Source: Nocardiopsis sp. NRRL B-16309
Lineage (GTDB): Bacteria > Actinomycetota > Actinomycetes > Streptosporangiales > Streptosporangiaceae
Direction of reading: 5' to 3'
Assembly (NCBI RefSeq): GCF_001279585.1
Contig: NZ_LGEC01000126.1
Coordinates: 124,001-188,000, forward strand
DNA: 64,000 nucleotides
Below, piece by piece: positions 35,515 through 42,928 of the stretch. Each line of letters begins with the position of its first letter. The first letter of the stretch is position 1. A program made the position numbers and the translations under genes. The notes below the pieces were generated by a model. That model did no database searches. It was given only the letters and a program-made list of their open reading frames with translations, and was not told the DNA's origin.

Positions 35515-36391
35515 CTCGGTCCTCTGACTCGGCTATGAGCTGTTCAAGGAAGTCAACGGACTCGGCGGCGCTGAGGGCAGCGTTGCTGATCAGGCCGAAC
35601 GCGACGTCGTACCGCTCGATTTCGTCCGGTTGCTCTAGGAACATGCTAGCGGCGTAGGTCTCCGCGTAAGCCAGAGAGGGATCCAGGGGATGCGGGAAGT
35701 CCAGCAGGACGAACGAACCGTTCATCCCGGCGTGGTGGCCGGCTGAGAACGGGAGCACGTTGATGGTGATGTTGAGGCGAGCGGCCATGTGTACCAGGTG
35801 GCGAAGCTGGGCGCGCATCGCTTCGGGATCACGGGTCGGGCGCCGAAGGGCGGCCTCGTCGATGATCGCCCAGTAGCGGGGAGGGTCGAAGCGGTTGAGG
35901 ATGTTCTGCCGCTGGATTCTCGCGTCAACGTTGCGGCGCACGGCATCGCCATCACGGACTTGACCACCACGGAACACGCTCTCGGCGTAGTCCGGATGTT
36001 GAAGGAGGCCGGGGATCACCTGGCACTCATAGGTCCTGATCACCGATGCCTCGGCCTCGAAGTCCGGAAGCGAGTCCGTGAACACGCCACGGTACGGCGC
36101 GCGGGACCACCAGCCGCGTTCCTTGGAGTCCTTCAGAAGCTGGTGAAGCTCGGACCGGCTCTCGGGGTCGGCCACGCCGTGCAGGTCTAGAAGGCTGTCG
36201 AGATCGGTGGCATTCAGGCGCCGCTCTGCGTTCTCGATCTTGGACAGCTTCGGGGAGCCCCAGCCGAGGGCCTTCGCTGCTTCAGCCAGGGACTTTCCGG
36301 TTGCCTCCCGTGCCCTGCGCAACTCTGTGGCGAGTCGGCGTAGCCGGACGGTGGGGCTGTGGTCGCGTCGCATGTCCCGCAGTCTAGACAC
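35483..36391 (-). CDS. XRE-family regulator, Scr1/DUF5753 type
   Basis: 302 aa. The HTH is at about residues 15-70 (RLATELRRAREATGKSLAEAA, LGWGSPKLSKIENAERR). The C-terminal DUF5753 ligand-like domain is marked by VIRTYECQVIPGLLQHPDYAES and ALRRPTRDPEAMRAQLRHL. The upstream partner of DUF397. GTG 36391 and ATG 36373 are both possible starts. Three direct repeats in the adjoining promoter gap could be its operator. Confidence 0.9.
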   Translation of the reverse strand: MSRLRDMRRDHSPTVRLRRLATELRRAREATGKSLAEAAKALGWGSPKLSKIENAERRLNATDLDSLLDLHGVADPESRSELHQLLKDSKERGWWSRAPYRGVFTDSLPDFEAEASVIRTYECQVIPGLLQHPDYAESVFRGGQVRDGDAVRRNVDARIQRQNILNRFDPPRYWAIIDEAALRRPTRDPEAMRAQLRHLVHMAARLNITINVLPFSAGHHAGMNGSFVLLDFPHPLDPSLAYAETYAASMFLEQPDEIERYDVAFGLISNAALSAAESVDFLEQLIAESEDRDAEPAELAQE

Positions 36392-36397
36392 TTCGAA

Positions 36398-36455
36398 TCA
36401 TGGCAATTTCCAGTTTTCCGCTTGTGTCATGGCAAGTTCCGTTGCATCATGGCTG
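36398..36455. promoter_or_regulatory. Direct repeats TCATGGCAA(n)TTCC in the divergent promoter
   Basis: Copies at 36398-36411 and 36427-36440 match at 13 of 14 bases, 29 bp apart. A shorter copy (TCATGGCTG) starts at 36447. They fill the gap between the XRE regulator and the small-protein operon, where an operator is expected. Confidence 0.6.
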
Positions 36456-36487
36456 TACCTAAGGATGGCCACAGAGAGTGAACTGAC

Positions 36488-36805
36488 ATGACACTTTCGA
36501 TGCTCAACGCTACAGGGAAGACACTTGCCCTAGCAGTGGATCAGGGATCCCGCCACACGGCGCGGGTGGAGGACGTGGCGTCGTTCGGCACTGCCTTGGC
36601 GCGCCGATCGCACTCCAACGGAGCAATGTTCCGCCGCGTGGACCTGATCCTGTCGACCGTGTGGCTGACCGTCGACATTGCCGCCTACACCGTCCGGCGT
36701 CACCGGTCGCGCCGTGTGCGCCGCTATGCCGATCCGGGTTCCGCCTGGCCCTCCGTCGTCACAGGGCCCGTTTCGCTCATCCGCCCCCGGGAGGCGGTGG
36801 CGTGA
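36488..36805 (+). CDS. Hypothetical protein, first gene of a small operon
   Basis: 105 aa. No family recognised. It has a hydrophobic stretch near residues 50-68 (RRVDLILSTVWLTVDIAAYTV) followed by an Arg-rich segment (RRHRSRRVRRY). It is divergent from the XRE gene and joined to the next gene by a TGATG overlap. Confidence 0.6.
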   Translation: MTLSMLNATGKTLALAVDQGSRHTARVEDVASFGTALARRSHSNGAMFRRVDLILSTVWLTVDIAAYTVRRHRSRRVRRYADPGSAWPSVVTGPVSLIRPREAVA

Positions 36806-37044
36806 TGGCACCCACAACGGTCTGCGACATCCATGAACTCGCCGACATGCAGACGCTGACCACGTGGGCTCATGAGCACCGCACCCACGTGCGGTACCTC
36901 GGTTCCACGTTGGAGGGCGAACCGCTGTGGGGCGCCACCCAGGGGCCCGCCACCCGCGTGGCGCGCGGACACCGACCAGACCCTCACCCGCTTCCCCTCG
37001 TATGGAAGTCGCCCCTCGAACACTTGGAGACCAGTGGTGAGTGA
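36805..37044 (+). CDS. Hypothetical 79-aa protein
   Basis: Begins MAPTTVCDIHELADMQTL; soluble, His-rich, no recognised domain. It overlaps both neighbours (TGATG in front, 8 bases behind), which supports real coupled translation. Confidence 0.55.
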   Translation: MAPTTVCDIHELADMQTLTTWAHEHRTHVRYLGSTLEGEPLWGATQGPATRVARGHRPDPHPLPLVWKSPLEHLETSGE

Positions 37045-37213
37045 TCCCTGCGACTTCGCTTTTGACACCCTCGATCCTGAGTCAACCGAAGTGCAGACCC
37101 TCTCCAACCTCGCGGACACGGTTGGACTGGCCTTGATCGCATCTCCCAGACCCGTGGCTGACGGCGACGTCGTCGCACAGCTCCAAGCCGTCATCCGCGC
37201 GGCCATGGACTGA
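37037..37213 (+). CDS. Hypothetical 58-aa acidic protein
   Basis: GTG start, SDPCDFAFDTLDPESTEVQ, then a helical amphipathic end (VVAQLQAVIRAAMD). It overlaps the previous gene by 8 bases. Function unknown. Confidence 0.5.
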   Translation: MSDPCDFAFDTLDPESTEVQTLSNLADTVGLALIASPRPVADGDVVAQLQAVIRAAMD

Positions 37214-37365
37214 TCCGTCGGCCCCGGAGTATTCCCAGGCTTCGCGGGCACGGCACGCGGCCGCGTACGCGCGGCTCCACTGACGCACTCGTCTCAGCGC
37301 ACGGGAACGTGTCACCACCCCCGAGTTTCGCGCCCGCCACAGAGCGCCTGGACAGGAGCGCGGTC

Positions 37366-37497
37366 ATGGACGGCGCAACCCCGTGTACCAGCCCGCAAGG
37401 GCACGACTACATCCCGGACCAACCCCCGATCCGCCATGGCCGTACCGCTACGGCCACCTGCAAGTACTGCAAGAACACCATCACCGCGACGCGGTGA
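37366..37497 (+). CDS. 43-aa small protein with one CxxC
   Basis: MDGATPCTSPQGHDYIPDQ ... TATCKYCKNTITATR. Cys7, His13 and the C-x2-C pair could form a zinc ribbon. AGGAG lies nine bases before the ATG. It precedes the sulfotransferase/FGE gene by 28 bases. Confidence 0.55.
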   Translation: MDGATPCTSPQGHDYIPDQPPIRHGRTATATCKYCKNTITATR

Positions 37498-37525
37498 TCG
37501 CCTCTTCCCTCTGGAGGACGTTCCC

Positions 37526-39181
37526 GTGGCACCTGACCGCTCGCCGATACTCCTGCTCGGTACGTCGGAACGTGTGGGATCCAACTGGACTATGGACGCG
37601 CTGCGACACGCGACGATCCAACACAACGAGCCCCTCCGGCAACAGTTGGGGCCGGAACATCCCTACTCTCCCCTGTCCCCCGCTCCGAGCGATCACACGA
37701 TCGCGTTGCTCTCCCCGATCGCGGTGCACTGGTTGAAGGCGTTTGTTCGAGGCAAGCACCAGGGCGGGCCGCACGTGATCAAGGAGACCAACCTCTACTT
37801 CACGACCGACAGATTCCTGGGGCTCTTCCCCGAGTCGCCAGTGCTCGTGCTTTCCCGCTCCCCGTTGGGGGTGGCCAGCTCGTTCAGTCGAGGAGACCTG
37901 TGGCGCCGCTGGAGGTATGGCGATATCTACCGACGAATCGCCGCCATGACTCACGATCCTGCACGCAACCAGTGGGCCAGACTGGTTCCCGACGACAGCC
38001 CTGTCGCGCCTGTCGCTCTGACCCGCCTCATCGCCTTGAACACGGGCTTGCTCGCGGAGGCCCTGTCCGAACGCGAACACGGACACATTTCCTACGAATC
38101 CGCTGTGCTCGATCGAGACGCCGCCATGAGTCCGGTCGTGCGGCTTGTGCCCGAAGCCAGACGAACGGTGTCCCCCGGGTTCGAAGCCAACCAACCCGTG
38201 GTGGACGGCACCTTCGCCACCAACCGCACCAAGCACGAGCTTGTCGTGGGGCTGAGTCCAGATGAGGTCGAACTCGTCAACGCGGAGACCGAACGCAACG
38301 CGGCCTTGTTGCGCGACCTGTTGACGCCGTCAGCCGCCGACCGTGCCACCCGTTGGCTGGCGGGGGCGGACCGTTACCGACGCGACGATCCTCCGACTCG
38401 CGGATCCAGGAGTCCGCGAACGCCCGTCCCGCTGCTGACATCTCCTCCCAGTCCCGCCTATGTCGCGGCCACGCCGGACGAGCTCCGTTGGCGCAATGTC
38501 CTGGTGACGAACGCCGAGATGTGCGGGCTGCTCAACGGCCTTACCGCCGCCGAGTTGGATAACACGACGGCCGGTGTACACCTTCTCGCGATCGTGATGC
38601 CGCACGAACGCGGTGGCCGGCTGCATTCAGCCAAGGAAGGTTGGCGTGTCAGTCCTGGCTTCGAGCACCACCCGGCCTACTGGGTCACCTGGATCGGTGC
38701 GGCTGCCTATGCCCTCTCCGTAGGGGCACGACTGCCCACCCGGGAGGAGATGGACATCCTCACCGAAGGCGTACAGGCGAGCAACGCCGCCTACTCGGTG
38801 GGAGACGTGACCCCGGTCGCCGAGCCCGGCTCCGGTGCGGACGCGGTGCACCACCGGGTCGGCAATCTCCAGGTCTGGTGTGCCAACGGGCCGGGCAGCG
38901 AGCCGTCGTGGGCACCGGTGACGCGCTATCTCCACGGAGCGGCGTGGAACACCCCGAGCAGCCGAGAGGAGGTGAGTCGATCTCGCTCCCGACACCTGCT
39001 CGGAGCCTCACGCGGGGTCGGTGTTCGCCTGGTCCGAGACCGGACGACCGGTCCGGGTCTCCCGCTGGAGGAGATCGCGGATCGCCTGCGCAGGTGGATG
39101 GAAGGTCTCGGTCGGACTGACCGCTGCTTGAGCGAACACGACCAGCGGGTGATCAGCGTCCTGTCACAGCCCGATCGCTGA
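37526..39181 (+). CDS. Fusion of a sulfotransferase-like domain with an FGE-sulfatase (formylglycine-generating-enzyme-like) domain
   Basis: 551 aa. Residues 1-270 fit the sulfotransferase P-loop fold: ILLLGTSERVGSNW (phosphosulfate-binding position), HVIKETNLYF, and FPESPVLVLSRSPLGVASSF (3'-phosphate position). After a Pro/Arg/Ser linker, residues ~310-545 fit the FGE/SUMF1 superfamily: HPAYWVTWIGAAAYALSVGARLPT, NLQVWCANG, RYLHGAAWNTPSS and RGVGVRLVRD at the usual spacing. Neither substrate is predictable; FGE-like domains also include EgtB-type iron enzymes. The GTG start has GGAGG seven bases before. The last 18 bases overlap the convergent NUDIX gene. Confidence 0.72.
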   Translation: MAPDRSPILLLGTSERVGSNWTMDALRHATIQHNEPLRQQLGPEHPYSPLSPAPSDHTIALLSPIAVHWLKAFVRGKHQGGPHVIKETNLYFTTDRFLGLFPESPVLVLSRSPLGVASSFSRGDLWRRWRYGDIYRRIAAMTHDPARNQWARLVPDDSPVAPVALTRLIALNTGLLAEALSEREHGHISYESAVLDRDAAMSPVVRLVPEARRTVSPGFEANQPVVDGTFATNRTKHELVVGLSPDEVELVNAETERNAALLRDLLTPSAADRATRWLAGADRYRRDDPPTRGSRSPRTPVPLLTSPPSPAYVAATPDELRWRNVLVTNAEMCGLLNGLTAAELDNTTAGVHLLAIVMPHERGGRLHSAKEGWRVSPGFEHHPAYWVTWIGAAAYALSVGARLPTREEMDILTEGVQASNAAYSVGDVTPVAEPGSGADAVHHRVGNLQVWCANGPGSEPSWAPVTRYLHGAAWNTPSSREEVSRSRSRHLLGASRGVGVRLVRDRTTGPGLPLEEIADRLRRWMEGLGRTDRCLSEHDQRVISVLSQPDR

Positions 39182-39604
39182 CTTCGGTCCCATGTAGGAA
39201 CCGGCTCCGGGGAACCCGTCCTCGATCAACTGGACGAAACGCTCACTGAATCCGAGGTGGGGAAGGTCCCCCGTTTTCACGAATTCCACGCCTCGGATCG
39301 GACGGGAATCGAGTCCTTCCGTTATCTCACCCAGAGATCCACCCAGGCGGCGAACTTCGAAGGTGATGTGTACGACGTGCAAATTCTTTTCCGGGACGAT
39401 GTGGTCACACAGGTACAACAGACGTCCCACCTCGACCTCGACGCCGGTCTCCTCGTGCATCTCGCGCACCAGAGCGTCGCCGAGCTGCTCGCCCTCCTCA
39501 ACTCGCCCGCCGGGCAGGCTCCACCTGCGAGGGCCATCGGTGTCCTGGTCCAGAAGCAGTACTTTTCCGTCCTCCACGAGGAGGCCCGTCACTCGCGTAT
39601 CCAT
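39164..39604 (-). CDS. NUDIX hydrolase
   Basis: 146 aa. The NUDIX box G-x5-E-x7-REx2EExG is complete (GGRVEEGEQLGDALVREMHE followed by ETG). It hydrolyses nucleoside-diphosphate-linked compounds; the substrate is unknown. It sits between the fusion gene and the nucleotidyltransferase, on the opposite strand. Confidence 0.9.
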   Translation of the reverse strand: MDTRVTGLLVEDGKVLLLDQDTDGPRRWSLPGGRVEEGEQLGDALVREMHEETGVEVEVGRLLYLCDHIVPEKNLHVVHITFEVRRLGGSLGEITEGLDSRPIRGVEFVKTGDLPHLGFSERFVQLIEDGFPGAGSYMGPKSAIGL

Positions 39605-39633
39605 ACCCGCACTCTAGCGAACGGAATGGAACC

Positions 39634-40431
39634 ATGGAGCTGATCGAGAACCAAGGCCGAACAGAGGTGGTGATCGCTGCCGGTGGTCTGGGAACACGGC
39701 GAGCAGAATGGTCTCGCTACCTCCCCAAGGAGTTCTACCCGGTGCAGGGAATTCCAGGAATAGTTCATGTCCTGGACGAGATCGCACAAATGGGGTGTGT
39801 GCGGGCCGCGATGGTCCACCATCCCTACTACGAGCACTTCATACATGCCTGGGCCAGCCGGGCTCTGGTCGATCCCCAGGGGTACGCCCGAGCAGCTGAA
39901 CGGCCTCTTCCTCGTGGTCCACGCTGGCCTGACCTCGACCTGAGGTTCACGGCGCAGCAAGGTCCATACAGCGACATCACCTCAGTCCTCAACGCTGACG
40001 CCATGCTCGACCATCCCCACGAGCTCTATGTCGCCTACGCCGACAACCTCTACCCCGAAGACGACCCGTTGTTGAGGCTGCGTGACACGGACGGAGGTAC
40101 GTCGGTGATCGTGCGTCCGTACAACCGAACGGAGGCTCCGAGCCGCGGAGTGATCGTCTGCGACCGCGGGTTCATGGTGGACCTGGTGGAGAAGCCGGAC
40201 GAGTGCACGGCACGTGACCTCGAACGCGAGCACGGTCCGGACTCGCTTGTGCTCTTGGAAGGACGGGCTCGTACCGACCGGTCGTTCCTCGACTTCCTGT
40301 GGTCGTACCGCCCCGGCCACGCCATGGAACCGAAACTATCCCTGGCCCTGTCGGTCTACGCGCGTACCCATCCGGTCCGCGTATGCCACATCAGCTCACC
40401 AGTGACCGACCTCGGAGCCCCAGCGCCGTGA
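39634..40431 (+). CDS. Sugar-nucleotidyltransferase-like protein (GalU/RmlA fold)
   Basis: 265 aa. The N-terminus has the nucleotide loop and Lys motif of the family (VVIAAGGLGTRRAEWSRYLPKEFYPV, shown as span residues 12-37; key parts AAGGLGTRR and PKEFYPV). AYADNLYPEDD supplies the metal-binding Asp, and VVDLVEKP-like FMVDLVEKPDE is the sugar-binding motif. UTP-glucose-1-phosphate uridylyltransferase or a relative is likely. Divergent from the NUDIX gene by 29 bases. Confidence 0.8.
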   Translation: MELIENQGRTEVVIAAGGLGTRRAEWSRYLPKEFYPVQGIPGIVHVLDEIAQMGCVRAAMVHHPYYEHFIHAWASRALVDPQGYARAAERPLPRGPRWPDLDLRFTAQQGPYSDITSVLNADAMLDHPHELYVAYADNLYPEDDPLLRLRDTDGGTSVIVRPYNRTEAPSRGVIVCDRGFMVDLVEKPDECTARDLEREHGPDSLVLLEGRARTDRSFLDFLWSYRPGHAMEPKLSLALSVYARTHPVRVCHISSPVTDLGAPAP

Positions 40432-40583
40432 GAGCGTGGCCGAGTCCCGTGGTGCGTGTCTCGTGCTGGTACTGCCAAAGCCTCCATCGCCCCCCCGGAA
40501 CGAAACAACGGACGCCATGGCTAGCAGTCGGGTTAGCCAAGGGCTGGTTCTTCGTCATCGACCCCATGGGCGCCTGGCTCTGA
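40428..40583 (+). CDS. Possible 51-aa Cys/Trp-rich small protein
   Basis: GTG 40428 overlaps the stop of the nucleotidyltransferase gene (GTGA). The peptide VRAWPSPVVRVSCWYCQSLH has one CxxC and ends GWFFVIDPMGAWL. The translational coupling is the main support; it could be chance. Confidence 0.35.
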   Translation: MRAWPSPVVRVSCWYCQSLHRPPGTKQRTPWLAVGLAKGWFFVIDPMGAWL

Positions 40584-40647
40584 GCGGACCAGTGCGGGCC
40601 GCTCTGTCCCACAAAGGCGGGCAGGGCATCGGAGCTGTATACGGGAA

Positions 40648-40777
40648 GTCGGCAACTCCGTGAAGCGGTGACGCAGGCGGGCTTGCCGACCCGTCCCACC
40701 TGTGGCCGGGGCTTGCCGACGCGGTTTGCGGATTCTGTCGGCAAACCGCTGTGACCAGAACTGGTGTCCTTGCCGAC
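40648..40777. repeat. Iteron-like cluster of TTGCCGAC octamers
   Basis: TTGCCGAC or its complement occurs at 40648-40655 (-), 40683-40690 (+), 40713-40720 (+), 40737-40744 (-) and 40770-40777 (+), with another at 41307-41314 (-). A 9-bp inverted repeat GCGGTTTGC/GCAAACCGC (40721-40729, 40741-40749) is interleaved. Confidence 0.65.
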
Positions 40778-41324
40778 GGGCGGTGGAACGCAGTGGTACG
40801 AGGTCGGCCCATGGTGGTACGCGAGCACGGCCAGTCCGGTACACCCATGGACACGACCGCGCAGCAGTATGGTTCGACGGCCAGGCGCGGGGCGTTCTTC
40901 GAACGCCGGGCGTTCGCGGCCGTACAGGCATGGCCCGAGAGCCTGTTCAAGGCGTGCCACCTCTCGCGCGCACTGGTCCGTCTGGACCATGTCACCGGAG
41001 CGGCTCTGGACCGCTCTCGTCGGGGCCTTCTCCCGAGGTTGCCGAAGCCTGCGTCAGTCGGCCCCCGGGCGCAGGAGGACGTGAACGGTCACCTCGCTGC
41101 GCCCTGACCGAGTAGCCCTGCGGGCAGCAATGCCGTGGGGAGTAGACGCCAAGAAGTCAACGCCGTCAGCAGGGTTGACCTAAGGGTTCGAACAATGGTT
41201 GACCCCATGATTGACCGGGCGCTACATGTATCACTACATGAACGGGTTCGGCCTTTCCGAGACGGCCGGACGCGTAAAAGCCTGACGCAGCAGGAGATGG
41301 AGCGTCGTCGGCAAACTCCGACAT

Positions 41325-41352
41325 CTTCTCTCTTCCCTAGACAAGAGAGAAG
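41325..41352. repeat. Perfect 10-bp inverted repeat
   Basis: CTTCTCTCTT and AAGAGAGAAG flank CCCTAGAC. It could form a hairpin; there is no T run, so the role is unknown. Confidence 0.55.
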
Positions 41353-41954
41353 CATCTTCCATCTTATGCCTCCTGTCTTCCTCTGCTCCGCCTGGATCGT
41401 ACCCTCCCTGTCTACCTGCGGTGCTTTCCAACGTTCCAGGCCACGGTGACCTACCTTCCGCCCGGTCCCCCACGACCGTGATGGCCCCTCCAGCCTCGCT
41501 GACTCTCACTCCCCTGCCTGAACTCCGCTCACCTGCTCGCCTATCCACCTTGAGCTGAGAACACCCGTACATGCTGCGTGCCTGAACCGGTGCCCGGCCG
41601 GGCCAGGAGGGCAGATGCATGGCTGGCGCGCCCGCCCCCGTGGGCCGCCAAGGCCCTCAGGCGAGCGCTGGGGCCTTGGAAGGGTCACCCCGGGGAAAAG
41701 GGTCGCATGGAGAAAGAAAACGCCTCAGGATTGACCTGGAAAGCGCTGGTCAGGATCTTCCTGAGCTCTTGGTGTCGCGGGTATCCCTTCCGGGCCTTGT
41801 GGTGATGCGAAACGGGGGAGTTCTCTCCCTCCCGGACAAACACGCCGCTCTCCCCAAGGGCTGGCTCGCGCAGTCGTGATGTGTCACATGCTTGCCTCCG
41901 ACGGGCTTCCTCTTATGGCGCGATTTCTTTCCCCACACCGAGGAGGATGAGGGT

Positions 41955-42887
41955 TTGCCGATCCGCACCATCGAGGCCAGCGCCCTGGCCCAACACGCCC
42001 AGGCGGTGCTTTACCAGCACCGCCTGGCCACCAGCCACCAACTGGCCAGCATGCTCACCCCGGACACCACCTCGCGCCGGTACATGCTCCACGTCCTGCA
42101 CCAACTGCGAACACAAGGTCTGGCCGACCGGGTGGTGCCCCCGGGCCGCCGACCGTACCGCTGGTTCCTCACCCCCGCAGGGGCACACGCGGTGCAGGAC
42201 ACCGACCAGGTACCGGTGCGCCCCTACCGGATGAGCCCCGAACGCGCCGCGGGACCACTCGCCGAGCACATGCTGGCGGTGGTCGAGACGGGCCTGGCCT
42301 TCCTCGAACACGCCCGCCTCCTGGGCGACGACTTCGAACCCCTGTACTGGATCCCGGAGGTGGCCCACCGCTACACCAAGGCCAACGGCAGGTTCGCCGA
42401 CACCCACGTGATCAGCGACGCCCTGCTGCACTACATCGTTGTCGAACCCCGCGGTGTTCGCAGGCAGATCCAGTTCCTGGTGGAGGTGGACCGCGCCACC
42501 ATGCCCGCACACCGGCTGGCGGCCAAACTGGTGGCCTACGCCCGCTACTTCGACCACCACCTCCTGCGCAAACGCAGGAGCGCGGCGGACGGGCCGGCAC
42601 GCCCGGCGTGGCAGGAGCGCTACCCGCGTTTTCCCCGGGTGCTGGTGGTTCTGGACGGAGCCAACGAACGACGCCTGGCCAACCGTCGGATCGATCTGGA
42701 GGCCTATGTCCGGACTTCGCAGTATCTGATGGTGCCTCGGGCGGGGTTTGCGATCGGATGCGCGACGATGCCCGACCTAGTCGATCAGGGACCGCGGGCA
42801 CGGATCTGGTCCAACCTGCTCAGCCCGTCGTGGGACCAGGAGCAATACACGGACTTCGCGTTGAAACCCACACCCATTGATCGCTAA
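41955..42887 (+). CDS. Replication-relaxation family protein
   Basis: 310 aa from TTG 41955, which has GAGGAGG eight bases before; another TTG at 41892 lacks a ribosome site. N-terminal winged-helix part (LYQHRLATSHQLASMLTPDT, MLHVLHQLRTQGLADRV), then a second part with LHYIVVEP, FLVEVDRATMPAHRLAAKLV and RFPRVLVVLDGA that resembles a nuclease-like fold (EVDR). This family is common on actinobacterial plasmids and integrative elements and is thought to aid replication initiation or transfer; direct evidence is thin. Confidence 0.72.
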   Translation: MPIRTIEASALAQHAQAVLYQHRLATSHQLASMLTPDTTSRRYMLHVLHQLRTQGLADRVVPPGRRPYRWFLTPAGAHAVQDTDQVPVRPYRMSPERAAGPLAEHMLAVVETGLAFLEHARLLGDDFEPLYWIPEVAHRYTKANGRFADTHVISDALLHYIVVEPRGVRRQIQFLVEVDRATMPAHRLAAKLVAYARYFDHHLLRKRRSAADGPARPAWQERYPRFPRVLVVLDGANERRLANRRIDLEAYVRTSQYLMVPRAGFAIGCATMPDLVDQGPRARIWSNLLSPSWDQEQYTDFALKPTPIDR

Positions 42888-42928
42888 GAACATTTGATTC
42901 TTTGCTTTGTGTTTTTGATTTTCTATTG

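Larger units (their letters stand above)
40584..41954. other. 1.4-kb stretch without a convincing gene, upstream of the replication-relaxation gene
   Basis: It contains iteron-like TTGCCGAC repeats (40648-40777 and one at 41307), a 10-bp hairpin at 41325-41352, and several frames with no clear coding character. A frame at 40811-41107 (starts MVVREHGQSG) is possible but has no good ribosome site. The stretch may be the replication origin or control region of the element. Confidence 0.55.

Noticed and set aside
40391..40990. 199-codon minus-strand frame beside the nucleotidyltransferase
   Set aside because: No recognised motif, no good ribosome site, and it overlaps the iteron-like repeats; composition is not convincing.
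40811..41107. Possible 98-codon gene starting MVVREHGQSG
   Set aside because: No clear ribosome site and no family; kept only as a remark in the gap entry.
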